Shown: positions 34,012-42,707 of the stretch, piece after piece | Numbering within the stretch: position 1 is the stretch's first letter | How the letters are laid out: each line of letters opens with the position of its first letter | NCBI RefSeq assembly: GCF_023898865.1 | Contig: NZ_JAGSOV010000044.1 | Location: 1-64,000, forward strand | Length of the DNA stretch: 64,000 nucleotides | Origin: Pseudonocardia humida | Lineage (GTDB): Bacteria > Actinomycetota > Actinomycetes > Mycobacteriales > Pseudonocardiaceae | Reading direction: 5' to 3' | The notes under the pieces: generated by a model | What the model was told of the DNA's origin: nothing | What the model saw: only the letters and a program-made list of their open reading frames with translations | The model's database searches: none | Translations under genes and position numbers: made by a program

Positions 34012-34971
34012 GTGCGCATCGGCGGGGATCTGATCGGTCGGCGGGTGGCCCTGCGGTTCCGGATCGGCGAGCGCGACGGCCGCCCGCTCTACCGCGACGC
34101 GGTGGGCGAGCTGAGCGCCGATGGCGACGAGCTCGTCGTCTCCACGCGCAAGGGCCCGGTGCGCGCCGCCCGAACGGCGGTGGTCGCGGTCCGTGCGGTG
34201 CCGCCTGCCGTGCCGCGCCGGGCCCCGCTCGCCGCGGTGACCCGGTTGGAGGAGCTGTGCGCCGACGCCTGGCCCGCCGTCGTGGACCGCCCGCTGGGCG
34301 GCTGGCGGCTGCGGGCGGCAGGCGGCTACACCGGCCGGGCCAACTCCGCGCTGGCCGTCGGCGACCCGGGGATGCCGGTCGCGGCCGCCCTCGACGTGCT
34401 GCGCGGGTTCGCCGTCGAGCACGCCATCCCGGCGCGGGTGCAGGCGCCGATCGGCTCGCCGTGGGACGCGGCGGTCGCCCGGGAGGGCTGGGTCCTCGAC
34501 AGCGGGCACGAGGCCGGGGCCGAGGTCTCGGTGATGGTCGCCGACCTCGCGGCGCTGCCCCGCAGGCCGGGGCCGGTCGTGGAGGTGCCCGAGCGGCCGT
34601 CGGCGCAGTGGTGGGGCCTGGGCGGGGACGGCGAGCCGAGCCCGGCGAAGCGGCACGTGCTCGACCCCGGCGGCTCGCCGCGCACGGCGTTCCTGCTGGC
34701 CCGCGGGGCCGACGGGGAGCCGGTCGGGCGGTTGCGGGCCACCGCCGTCGCCGACCACCTGCACCTGTCGGTGCTCGACGTGCTGCCCACCGAGCGCCGC
34801 AAGGGCCTGGCCACGACGCTGGTGGGGGTGGCCGCCGACTGGGGCGGGGCCGCCGCGGCGCGCTGGGCGGTGCTGCAGGTGGCGCTGCACAACACGGGGG
34901 CTCGGGCGCTGTACGGACGGCTCGGCTTCGTCGAGCACCACCGCTACCGGTACCTGGTGCCGCCGTCCTGA
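34012..34971 (+). CDS. GNAT-family acetyltransferase (Rv0428c-like layout)
   Basis: 319 residues. The N-terminal 90 residues form a small beta-rich domain that regulates or binds a partner in the Rv0428c-type acetyltransferases. The C-terminal GNAT domain has the acetyl-CoA loop DVLPTERRKGLATTLVGV (R/Q-x-x-G-x-G/A pattern) and the terminal YGRLGFVEHHRYRYL strand. The GTG at 34012 is the default start; an in-frame GTG at 33958, near the -10-like hexamer, would add 18 residues. The substrate is unknown. Its 3' end overlaps the convergent mshB-side gene by 28 bp. Confidence 0.78.
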   Translation: MRIGGDLIGRRVALRFRIGERDGRPLYRDAVGELSADGDELVVSTRKGPVRAARTAVVAVRAVPPAVPRRAPLAAVTRLEELCADAWPAVVDRPLGGWRLRAAGGYTGRANSALAVGDPGMPVAAALDVLRGFAVEHAIPARVQAPIGSPWDAAVAREGWVLDSGHEAGAEVSVMVADLAALPRRPGPVVEVPERPSAQWWGLGGDGEPSPAKRHVLDPGGSPRTAFLLARGADGEPVGRLRATAVADHLHLSVLDVLPTERRKGLATTLVGVAADWGGAAAARWAVLQVALHNTGARALYGRLGFVEHHRYRYLVPPS

Positions 34972-35408
34972 CCGGATGCCCCGGCCGACGCCGGGGAGGG
35001 CGCCGCGCGCAGCCGCAGCGTCACCACGCCGGCCAGCAGGCCACCGCCGACCAGCACCAGCGACGTCCACACGGTGGTGGGAGCCATCGGCAGGATGGCG
35101 TCGCCGCCGGGACCCCACAGGCCCAGCACCAGCGTGACGAGCAACCACACCCACAGCGGCGCGCCCGCCACCGACGGGCGCGGGTCGATCTCGCCGGCCC
35201 GCAGCACCAGCCACGGCAGCACCAGGACCACCAGGACCGCGCCGATCGGGACCGGGACCGACCCGACGTAGTAGGGCGTGAAGACCAGCCCGATGCCGGC
35301 CAGCAGGATCGCGTCGAGCAGCAGCAGCCCGAGCAGCCCGCCCTCCAGCGCGGCATCGGACGGCGGCGGGACGGCGCGCCCCTTCGGCGGGTACGGCGCT
35401 TCGCTCAT
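34944..35408 (-). CDS. Small integral membrane protein downstream of mshB
   Basis: 154 residues with about four membrane segments: one at GGLLGLLLLDAILLAGIGLVF, one at VPIGAVLVVLVLPWLVL, one at PLWVWLLVTLVLGLWG and one at VWTSLVLVGGGLLAGVV. Its ATG overlaps the mshB stop by four bases, so it is translationally coupled to mycothiol synthesis. A membrane protein in this position is common in actinobacteria (DUF6113-type by my recollection). Function unknown. The last 28 bp overlap the convergent acetyltransferase gene. Confidence 0.75.
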   Translation of the reverse strand: MSEAPYPPKGRAVPPPSDAALEGGLLGLLLLDAILLAGIGLVFTPYYVGSVPVPIGAVLVVLVLPWLVLRAGEIDPRPSVAGAPLWVWLLVTLVLGLWGPGGDAILPMAPTTVWTSLVLVGGGLLAGVVTLRLRAAPSPASAGASGQDGGTRYR

Positions 35409-36301
35409 GCCGCGAGCCCGGCGAACAGGTCGTCGAGCAGGCCCGGTGCGGCGTCGGGCACGGTGAACTCCTCCGCGTCGAGCAGCGGCTGTGCGATGCC
35501 GTTGCTCAGCGCCCACACCACGGTGTCCTCGTCCGGTGCGGCCGGCGTCCACACCTCGACCTGGGTGGCGTGCGCGCGCAGCGCGGCGACCCTGGCCGCG
35601 CGCGCGCCGGTCACGTCGATCCGGGCGGTGATCTCGGCGTCGGCCACCGCGGGCAGCTCCCGCGGGGCGGGCAGCCGGAACGGCAGGCCGGGCAGCGCCG
35701 AGATCCGGGCCAGCCCGGTGGCCAGCGCCGACCGCGAGACCGCGGTGAACGCCAGCCGCGCGGGCACCGGCGCGGCCGCCACCGCGGCCACCGTGATCTC
35801 GTGGGCGCGGACGTGGTCGGGGTGGCCGTAGCCGCCGTCGGCCGGGTAGGTGACGACCACCTGCGGGCGCACCTCGGCCAGCACCGCGACCAGGGCCTCG
35901 ACCTGCGCGTCGAACGCCTCCGGCCGGGCGAGCGCCCGCGGGTGCAGGACCTCCGGCGTCGCCGCCCGCACACCGTGCCCGGCCAGCGCCATGCCCGAGT
36001 CGCGCCAGCGGCCCACCCCGCCCAGGAAGCGGTGGTCGACCGGGCCGAGCGCGGCGCAGGCCCCGGCCAGCTCACCGATCCGGAAACCGCCCAGCTGGTC
36101 GGCCTGCCCGGCCTCCAGCATCGCCAGCTCCGCCGGGATGACCTCGCCCTGCTCCCCCAGCGTGCAGGTGACCAGGGTGACCGCGGTGTCCGGCTCCGCG
36201 GCGTAGCGGGCGATGGTGCCGCCGGTGCTCAGCGTCTCGTCGTCCGGGTGGGCGTGCACGAGCAGCAGCCTGCGGCCCGCGGCCGTCGGGGCACTGGTCA
36301 C
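35405..36301 (-). CDS. mshB: Mycothiol deacetylase MshB
   Basis: 298 residues, zinc-dependent LmbE-fold deacetylase that removes the acetyl group from N-acetylglucosaminyl-inositol in mycothiol synthesis. The AHPDDE motif (residues 17-22) supplies the zinc His, the catalytic Asp and a second Asp, and YGHPDHVRAHE supplies the third metal His. The product identity is well supported by sequence and by the order mshB-typA region of M. tuberculosis. GTG start at 36301, 19 bp after oppF, so it may share that transcript. Confidence 0.9.
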   Translation of the reverse strand: MTSAPTAAGRRLLLVHAHPDDETLSTGGTIARYAAEPDTAVTLVTCTLGEQGEVIPAELAMLEAGQADQLGGFRIGELAGACAALGPVDHRFLGGVGRWRDSGMALAGHGVRAATPEVLHPRALARPEAFDAQVEALVAVLAEVRPQVVVTYPADGGYGHPDHVRAHEITVAAVAAAPVPARLAFTAVSRSALATGLARISALPGLPFRLPAPRELPAVADAEITARIDVTGARAARVAALRAHATQVEVWTPAAPDEDTVVWALSNGIAQPLLDAEEFTVPDAAPGLLDDLFAGLAA

Positions 36302-36320
36302 GCCGGCAACTCTACGGCCG

Positions 36321-37376
36321 TCAGATCAGCACCTTCTGCTCGGCGTAGTGGCAGGCGACGGGGTGCCCCTGGCCGCGGCCGACCAGCTCCGGGATGTCGT
36401 CGACGCAGCGGCGGCGCTCGTCCTCGGTCAGCTCGGCGGCGAACTTCGGGCAGCGCGTGCGGAACCGGCAGCCGCTAGGCGGGTCGGCCGGGCTGGGCAG
36501 GTCGCCGACCACCGTGATCCGCTCCCTGGCCCGCTCCTTGCGCGGGTCGGGCAGCGGGATCGCCGAGATCAGGGCCTGGGTGTAGGGGTGCCCCGGCCGC
36601 TCGAACAGGTCGGCCGCCGGGCCGGTCTCCACGATGCGGCCCAGGTACATCACCGCGATGCGGTCGGCCGTGTGCCGCACCACCGACAGGTCGTGCGACA
36701 CGAACAGGTACGACAGGCCCAGCTCGGCCTGCAGCTCGTCGAGCAGGTTGAGCACGCCGGCCTGGATCGAGACGTCCAGCGCGGACACCGGCTCGTCGAG
36801 CACCAGCACCTTGGGCCGCAGGGCCAGCGCCCTGGCCACCCCGATGCGCTGGCGCTGCCCGCCGGAGAACTCGTGCGGGAAGCGGTTGCCGTGCTCGGGC
36901 TTGAGCCCGACCGTGCGCAGCAGGTCGCGCACCAGCTCGCGGCCGCCCTTGTCGTACATGTCGTGGATGCGCAGCGGCTCGGCCACGATCTCGTTGACCG
37001 GCATCCGGGGGTCGAGCGAGGCGTACGGGTCCTGGAAGACGATCTGCAGGTCGCGGCGCAGCGTCCGCAGCTGCTTCGGGGACAGCGCCGTGACGTCCTT
37101 GCCGCCGTAGAACACCTCGCCCGAGGTCGCCTTGATCAGGTTCAGCACCAGCCGGGCCGTCGTCGACTTGCCGCAGCCGGACTCGCCGACCAGCCCGAGC
37201 GTCTCGCCCTCCAGCAGCTCGAACGACACGTCGCACACCGCGTGGATGACGCCGACCTGGCGGCGGATCAGCCCGGTCGAGCGCACCGGGAAGTGCTTGA
37301 CCAGGTTGCGGGCGCTCAGGATGGGCTCGGCGCCGCTCGCGCCGCCGCCGCCCTTGCTCACCGCCGGCGCGCTCAT
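36321..37376 (-). CDS. oppF: Oligopeptide ABC importer ATP-binding subunit OppF
   Basis: 351 residues. Walker A is GESGCGKST, the signature is SGGQRQR and Walker B is LVLDEPVSALD. The C-terminal Cys-rich region CRFRTRCP followed by CHYAE is the OppD/DppF-type [4Fe-4S]-like or oligopeptide-ABC tail. It pairs with OppD, and both are needed for peptide import. The start, ATG 37376, has GAGG upstream, just inside the flank of a 59-bp repeat that separates it from oppD. Confidence 0.88.
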   Translation of the reverse strand: MSAPAVSKGGGGASGAEPILSARNLVKHFPVRSTGLIRRQVGVIHAVCDVSFELLEGETLGLVGESGCGKSTTARLVLNLIKATSGEVFYGGKDVTALSPKQLRTLRRDLQIVFQDPYASLDPRMPVNEIVAEPLRIHDMYDKGGRELVRDLLRTVGLKPEHGNRFPHEFSGGQRQRIGVARALALRPKVLVLDEPVSALDVSIQAGVLNLLDELQAELGLSYLFVSHDLSVVRHTADRIAVMYLGRIVETGPAADLFERPGHPYTQALISAIPLPDPRKERARERITVVGDLPSPADPPSGCRFRTRCPKFAAELTEDERRRCVDDIPELVGRGQGHPVACHYAEQKVLI

Positions 37377-37390
37377 CGCACGGCCTCGCA

Positions 37391-37449
37391 GCGCTCGGCC
37401 GGCGCTTCGCGAAGGCGCTGTGCTGATGATTCGCTCGCAGGCTCGCTCA
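37391..37449 (-). repeat. 59-bp interspersed repeat, copy B
   Basis: Counterpart of 28149-28207: same length, the same GCTCGGYCGGCGCTTCGCG core and the same GCTCGCTCA end, which on the minus strand is the TGA stop of oppD. Most differences lie in one central block. Confidence 0.55.
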
Positions 37450-38568
37450 TGCGAGCTCCTCGCTCTCTTCGACGAAGTGCGCCAGCGCCTCGGTGTCGGC
37501 GACCCCGGTGGTGAACACGTCGCCGGGCGACTTGCCGACCAGCTCGTCGGAGCGGTGGCACGCGGCCAGGTGCCCGGCGTCGGTGGTGGGCTCCAGCTCG
37601 GGCTCGCGCTCGTCGCACAGCGGGATGGCCAGCGGGCAGCGCGGGGTGAACGGGCAGCCCGGCGGCATGTTGACCACCGACGGCGGCGAGCCCGGGATCG
37701 GCGTCAGCCGCTCGCTGGGCCGGTCGAGCCGGGGCAGGCTGCCCAGCAGCCCGAAGGTGTAGGGCATCCGCGCGGTGTAGAAGACGTCCTCGGCGGTGCC
37801 GATCTCGACCGGCTTGCCGGCGTACATGACCAGGACGCGGTCGGCCTGGCCGGCGATCACCCCGAGGTCGTGGGTGATCAGCACCATGGCCGCGCCCGTC
37901 TCGGCCTGGGCCGCCTGCAGCGACTGCATGATCTGCGCCTGCACCGTGACGTCCAGCGCGGTGGTCGGCTCGTCGGCGATGATCACGTCGGGGTCGTTGG
38001 CCATCGCGATCGCGATGACGACCCGCTGGCGCATGCCGCCCGAGAGCTCGTGCGGGTAGGCCGAGAGCCGCTGCCCCGGGTTCGGGATGCGCACGAGTTC
38101 GAGCAGGTCGGCCGCGCGGTCGAGCGCGGCGGCCTTGGACACGCCGTGGTGCGCGCGGACCGCCTCGGCGATCTGGTACCCGACCGAGTAGACCGGGTTC
38201 AGCGAGGTCATCGGGTCCTGGAAGATCATCGAGATGTCGCGGCCGCGGACCTTGTTCAGCTCCGCCTCGCTCATCCCGATCAGCTCGCGGCCGCGGAAGC
38301 GCACCGAGCCCGACACCTTCGCCGTGCGGGGCAGCAGCCCCATCACCGCCAGCGAGGTGACCGACTTGCCCGAGCCCGACTCGCCGACGATGCCGAGCAC
38401 CTCGCCGCCGCGCAGCGAGTAGTCGACCCCGCGGACGGCCTGCACCATGCCGTCCTCGCTCGGGAAGCCGACGGTGAGGCCGGAGACCTCCAGCACCGGG
38501 TCCGACGGGCGGACGGGCTCGGCGGCCCCCTCGGGCCTGCCGCCCGCCAGCACGTCCTCGGCGGTCAC
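37447..38568 (-). CDS. oppD: Oligopeptide ABC importer ATP-binding subunit OppD
   Basis: 373 residues. Walker A is GESGSGKS, the signature LSGGMRQR, Walker B VIIADEPTTALD. The C-terminal motif PPGCPFTPRCP and the later CDERE and ACHRSDE cysteines are the conserved OppD tail. GTG 38568 overlaps the oppC stop by four bases. A long upstream open frame exists in the same phase but only reflects oppC. It forms the ATPase pair with OppF, driving uptake through OppB and OppC. Confidence 0.9.
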   Translation of the reverse strand: MTAEDVLAGGRPEGAAEPVRPSDPVLEVSGLTVGFPSEDGMVQAVRGVDYSLRGGEVLGIVGESGSGKSVTSLAVMGLLPRTAKVSGSVRFRGRELIGMSEAELNKVRGRDISMIFQDPMTSLNPVYSVGYQIAEAVRAHHGVSKAAALDRAADLLELVRIPNPGQRLSAYPHELSGGMRQRVVIAIAMANDPDVIIADEPTTALDVTVQAQIMQSLQAAQAETGAAMVLITHDLGVIAGQADRVLVMYAGKPVEIGTAEDVFYTARMPYTFGLLGSLPRLDRPSERLTPIPGSPPSVVNMPPGCPFTPRCPLAIPLCDEREPELEPTTDAGHLAACHRSDELVGKSPGDVFTTGVADTEALAHFVEESEELA

Positions 38569-39518
38569 CGGCGGACCTTGGTCTGCTGCGGGTCGAGCGC
38601 GTCGCGCAGCCCGTCGCCGATGAAGTTGATGCACAGCGCGATCAGGATGATGAACAACCCCGGGAAGTAGAACAGCCACGGACGCGTGGACAGCGCCGTC
38701 TGCGCCTCGCTGACCAGCAGGCCCAGCGAGGTGTCCGGCGCGGTGACCCCGAAGCCCAGGTAGGACAGCGCGGTCTCGAGCAGGATCGCGACGGCGATCA
38801 GGATGGTGGCGTTGACGATGATGGCGCCCAGCGCGTTGGGCACCAGGTGGCGCAGGATGATCCGGACGTCGCTGGACCCGAGCGCCCTGGCCGCCTCGAT
38901 GAACTCCTTCTCCCGCAGCGAGAGCACGACGCCGCGGGCGACGCGGGAGACGTAGGCCCAGTACAGCCCGGCGATCACCAGCGCGATCAGCCACCAGGTG
39001 CCGCCGAAGTTGTGCCCGAGCATGGCGGCCACCGCGATCAGCGGCAGGGTCAGGATCAGGTCGGAGACACGCATCATCAGCGTGTCGACCAGCCCGCCGA
39101 AGTACCCGGCGACCGCTCCCCAGATGGTGCCGACGACGGTGGCGAACAGCGCCACCAGCACCGCGATCTGCAGCGAGATCTGGGTGCCGCGCAGCACCTG
39201 GGCGAACTGGTCGCGGCCGGCGGAGTCGGTGCCGAAGGGGTGCTCCCAGGAGGGGGGCTCGGACTCGTCGGGGGTGTACTCGCCGAACTTGTACTTCCAC
39301 AGCGCGCCGCCGACGTAGGCCAGCAGGACCAGCAGGACCAGCACGACGAGGCTGACCATCGCCAGCCGGTGCTGCAGGAAGCGGCGCAGCACCAACTGGA
39401 ACTGGCTGCGCTCCGCGACGGTGAACTCGCGCTCGGCCCGCCCGCTCGGGCCCGGCTGCGCGCCCCCGGCGGGCGCCCCCGGTGCGGGGGTGGTCGTGGT
39501 GGTGGTCGGCTCAGGCAT
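38565..39518 (-). CDS. oppC: Oligopeptide ABC importer permease OppC
   Basis: 317 residues, about six membrane segments. A Thr/Pro-rich N-terminus precedes the first helix. The OppC signature PFGTDSAGRDQFAQVL and the ATPase-docking loop EKEFIEAARALGSSD are clear. ATG 39518 overlaps the oppB stop by eight bases, and its own end overlaps oppD by four, so translation of the whole set is coupled. Confidence 0.9.
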   Translation of the reverse strand: MPEPTTTTTTPAPGAPAGGAQPGPSGRAEREFTVAERSQFQLVLRRFLQHRLAMVSLVVLVLLVLLAYVGGALWKYKFGEYTPDESEPPSWEHPFGTDSAGRDQFAQVLRGTQISLQIAVLVALFATVVGTIWGAVAGYFGGLVDTLMMRVSDLILTLPLIAVAAMLGHNFGGTWWLIALVIAGLYWAYVSRVARGVVLSLREKEFIEAARALGSSDVRIILRHLVPNALGAIIVNATILIAVAILLETALSYLGFGVTAPDTSLGLLVSEAQTALSTRPWLFYFPGLFIILIALCINFIGDGLRDALDPQQTKVRR

Positions 39519-40491
39519 ATCGGATCCTCGGGTCGAGGACTGCGTAGAGCAGGTCGGCGATCAGGTTGAACAGGATCACCACGGTGGCGGTGACGAGCAA
39601 CCAGGCCATCGTCGCGTAGACGTCGTCGGTGGCGATCGCGTTGAGCAGGAAGTCGCCCATCCCGCGCCACTGGAACACCCGCTCGGTGACCACGGCACCG
39701 CTGATGATGGAGGCGAGGTCGAGCGCGGTGACCGTGGTCAGCGGGATCAGCGCGTTGCGCAGCCCGTGCCGGACGGTCACCGTGCGCTGGGGCAGGCCCT
39801 TGGCCCGGGCCAGCCGGATGTAGTCGGAGTTCATCACCTCGAGCATCGAGGCGCGCTGGTAGCGGCTCCAGGCCGCGTAGGAGATCAGCGCCAGGGAGAT
39901 GGTGGGCAGCACCATGTGCCCGGCGATGTCGGCCAGCCGTTCCCCGAACGAGCCCTGGAAGTTCGGGGTGGCCTCGCCGATCGTGTAGATGACCGAGTCG
40001 CCCACCGCCAGGTTGAACTCGATGCCTGCCTGCTTGAGCAGGATCGCCAGCCAGAACGCCGGCATCGACAGGAACAGGAAGCCGAAGAAGGTCGCGCCGT
40101 AGTCGACCAGCGAGTACTGCTTGACCGCGCTCACCACGCCGACCACGACGGCCAGCACGAGCGCGACGATCATCGCCAGCGCGATCAGCCGCAGCGTGAC
40201 CAGGAAGCGGTCGCCGATCTCGTCGCCGATGACCCGGGCCGGGTTCACCGACGGGCCGAAGTCGCCCTGGAAGATCCCGGTCAGCCACTGCCAGTAGCGC
40301 GACAGCAGCGGGTCGTCCAGCCGCAGCCGCTCGGTCTCGTTCGCGATCGTCTGCGGGGGTGGTGGGGGGTTGCGCGCGAGGAGCGGGTCGAGCGGGTCGC
40401 CTGCCGCGGAGGCCAGCACGAACACCACGAAGGATGAGATGAGCAGCACCGGGATCGATATCGCGATCCGGCGGAGGGTGAAGGCGAGCAT
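39511..40491 (-). CDS. oppB: Oligopeptide ABC importer permease OppB
   Basis: 326 residues with six membrane segments; MLAFTLRRIAISIPVLLISSF is the first. The docking loop EVMNSDYIRLARAKGLPQRTV and the C-terminal DPRIRY are family hallmarks. An insertion-like run (ARNPPPPPQT) in the first periplasmic loop is coded by a C-rich patch. ATG 40491 is preceded by AGGGAAG. Upstream the frame continues into an artefactual G/C block, so no longer start should be accepted. Confidence 0.88.
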   Translation of the reverse strand: MLAFTLRRIAISIPVLLISSFVVFVLASAAGDPLDPLLARNPPPPPQTIANETERLRLDDPLLSRYWQWLTGIFQGDFGPSVNPARVIGDEIGDRFLVTLRLIALAMIVALVLAVVVGVVSAVKQYSLVDYGATFFGFLFLSMPAFWLAILLKQAGIEFNLAVGDSVIYTIGEATPNFQGSFGERLADIAGHMVLPTISLALISYAAWSRYQRASMLEVMNSDYIRLARAKGLPQRTVTVRHGLRNALIPLTTVTALDLASIISGAVVTERVFQWRGMGDFLLNAIATDDVYATMAWLLVTATVVILFNLIADLLYAVLDPRIRYA

Positions 40492-40524
40492 GGAGGTCTT
40501 CCCTGCAGGCGGTGGGACCGGTGC

Positions 40525-40652
<128 letters not shown>

Positions 40653-40700
40653 ACCGGACTGCGAGGTTCAACCCGGCCGGGGCCGGGGTGGTGCGCGGCG

Positions 40701-42473
40701 TCAGCCCTGCCGCAGACCCCACTCCGCGATGTTGTACGTGGCGCTGTCGAGACTGGCGTTGTCCCGAGCGTTGCCGATGTTGTCCTTGATCGCCAGGTAC
40801 GTCGGCTTCTGGTACAGCGGCAGCATCGCCGACACGTCCAGCACCATCTTGTCGGCCTCGTTCAGCTTGGCCAGCGCGTCGGCGGCGTCGGTCGACGCGG
40901 CGGCCTGGTTGAGCAGCGCGTCCAGCTCGGGGATGCGGGTCTTGGTGTAGTTGCTCGCCGAGGTGGAGACGAAGTTCTGCTGCGCGTTGCTGAACGGGAA
41001 GGGCGAGCTGATGTAGGCGAAGACGATGGCGTCGTAGTCGCCCGCGCCCAGCGAGGTGCCCAGCGAGTCGGTGGTCGTGGGCTGGAAGGTGACCCCGAGC
41101 TGCTGGGCCGCCGCGGCGAAGATCTCCGACTGGGTCTGCCGGATGGCGTTGCCGACGGTGTAGACGATGCGCATCGGCGGGACGGCCTGGCCGTCCGGGG
41201 CGACCAGCGCGGTGCCCACACCGGTGTAGCCGGCGTCGGTCAGGATCTTCTTGGCCGCCTCGACGTCACCGGAGCCCTTGCCGGAGTCGCCGATGTTGTC
41301 CTGGTAGCCCTCCAGGCCCGGCAGCAGCATCGTGCTCTTGAGCGGCTCGACCTCGTCGTTGAACTGGCCGACGGTCTTGTCGATCATGTCCTGGACGTTG
41401 GTCGCCGTGGCGAGCGCGTCGCGCAGCGGCTCGGCGGCCAGGAAGGGGTTGTCGGCGTTGAAGTCGATGTGCTCCCAGGACAGGCCCAGCGACTGCTGCT
41501 GGGAGACGCCCGGGATGTTGGCGACCTGGGCGACCAGGTCGACCTGCGGCTGCGGCATGATCACCTGGACCTCGTCGTTCTGCAGGGCCACCGGCTCCTG
41601 CGTCGCGTCGGTGATGATCCGGTAGACCACGCGGTCGAGCTTGGGCTTGACCGCGCCGTACCACTGCGGGTTGGGCACGGCGGTCAGCGCGGTGTTCGGC
41701 TCCCAGTTCTCGACCTGGTAGGGCCCGCCCGAGTAGGTGGGGACCGTGCCGACGAAGTAGGTCTCGGCCGCCTTCAGGCCCGGCCCGGTGTTGTAGTCAC
41801 CCTGCTGGGCGGCGATGTGCGCCGGGTAGAGGGGCGCGCCCGCGCTCCAGAGGTTCTTCCAGTCGGTGAAGGGCTCGGCGAAGGTGACGGTGACGGTCTT
41901 GCCGTTGTTCGACCCCACCACCGAGGCGACCTTGTCGTAGCCGGACGTGCTGGCCGGCGTGCAGTCGGGGCAGGTCTTCCCGTCCTGGTACTTCCAGGTG
42001 AAGATGAAGTCCTCGGCCGAGATCGGGGTGCCGTCGTTCCAGACCGCCTCCGGCTTGATCTCGTAGACGATCGTCTGCGGCGAGGCGCTGGTCTGCTCCG
42101 CGGAGGTGAAGACGTTCTCGTTCAGCGCGACCGACAGGTCGGGCAGGGTCGCGAACGTGAACGGCAGCCAGGTCTTGATGGCGTTCGACTGCGGCGAGAC
42201 GTTCCCGTCGCTGTGGATCAGCATCCAGTTGTCGATGTTCTTCTCGAGCGCGACCGTGATCTCCCCGCCCTGCTGCAGCTGGTCGGCGGGGACCGAGTTG
42301 CAGTCGTTGGGGTTGTCGGCGCAGTCGGCCAGGACGCCGCCCTGGGAGGTCTGCTCGGCCGCGCCGCCACCACCCTCGCCACCGGCGTTGCCGCCGCCAC
42401 CCCCGCACGCGGCGAGCAACAGCGTCGCGGCCGCGCTCAGCGCGACCAGGGACGCTGCCCGTGTTCTCCTCAT
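40701..42473 (-). CDS. oppA: Oligopeptide-binding lipoprotein OppA
   Basis: 590 residues, SBP family 5. The signal peptide ends at lipobox LAAC with the lipidated cysteine at residue 23, followed by a Gly-rich linker. The domain reads ITVALEKNIDNWM, VWNDGTPISAEDFIFTW and later GGPYQVENWEPNTAL, all typical peptide or nickel-type binders. GGGAG lies five bases before the ATG at 42473. It leads the opp genes (A-B-C-D-F), the usual order, with the abnormal G/C block between oppA and oppB. A CRP/GlxR-like site lies about 220 bp upstream. Confidence 0.88.
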   Translation of the reverse strand: MRRTRAASLVALSAAATLLLAACGGGGGNAGGEGGGGAAEQTSQGGVLADCADNPNDCNSVPADQLQQGGEITVALEKNIDNWMLIHSDGNVSPQSNAIKTWLPFTFATLPDLSVALNENVFTSAEQTSASPQTIVYEIKPEAVWNDGTPISAEDFIFTWKYQDGKTCPDCTPASTSGYDKVASVVGSNNGKTVTVTFAEPFTDWKNLWSAGAPLYPAHIAAQQGDYNTGPGLKAAETYFVGTVPTYSGGPYQVENWEPNTALTAVPNPQWYGAVKPKLDRVVYRIITDATQEPVALQNDEVQVIMPQPQVDLVAQVANIPGVSQQQSLGLSWEHIDFNADNPFLAAEPLRDALATATNVQDMIDKTVGQFNDEVEPLKSTMLLPGLEGYQDNIGDSGKGSGDVEAAKKILTDAGYTGVGTALVAPDGQAVPPMRIVYTVGNAIRQTQSEIFAAAAQQLGVTFQPTTTDSLGTSLGAGDYDAIVFAYISSPFPFSNAQQNFVSTSASNYTKTRIPELDALLNQAAASTDAADALAKLNEADKMVLDVSAMLPLYQKPTYLAIKDNIGNARDNASLDSATYNIAEWGLRQG

Positions 42474-42693
42474 CGACTCCCGACCCTTTCCTCTACTGGG
42501 TGTCCTGATCGGACGCCCGGACTCCGGCGGAGGACTCCGTCCATGTCGACGGACCGGCATCCCCCGAACCAAGGCACCGTAGAAACCGGTTGACCTCACC
42601 GTCACCGGCGACCCTTCGATCGTGACCAAAGGGTGACCGGGCGCGAAGCTTCCGGACACACTAGGGCTACCTCTCGGTAACAACGCGCTGCGG

Positions 42694-42707
42694 GTGACCT
42701 GGATCAC
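42694..42707. promoter_or_regulatory. CRP/GlxR-like operator upstream of oppA
   Basis: GTGACCTGGATCAC fits GTGA-N6-TCAC. On the minus strand a TAGTGT hexamer (42657-42662) lies about 35 bp downstream, where a promoter -10 for oppA would be expected. It matches the site before lpqY at 4476-4489. It overlaps the last codon of lpqW. Confidence 0.45.

Noticed and set aside
42621..42640. GTGACCAAAGGGTGACC as a regulator site upstream of oppA
   Set aside because: It is a direct rather than inverted arrangement and does not match a known consensus; the GTGA-N6-TCAC at 42694 is a better candidate.
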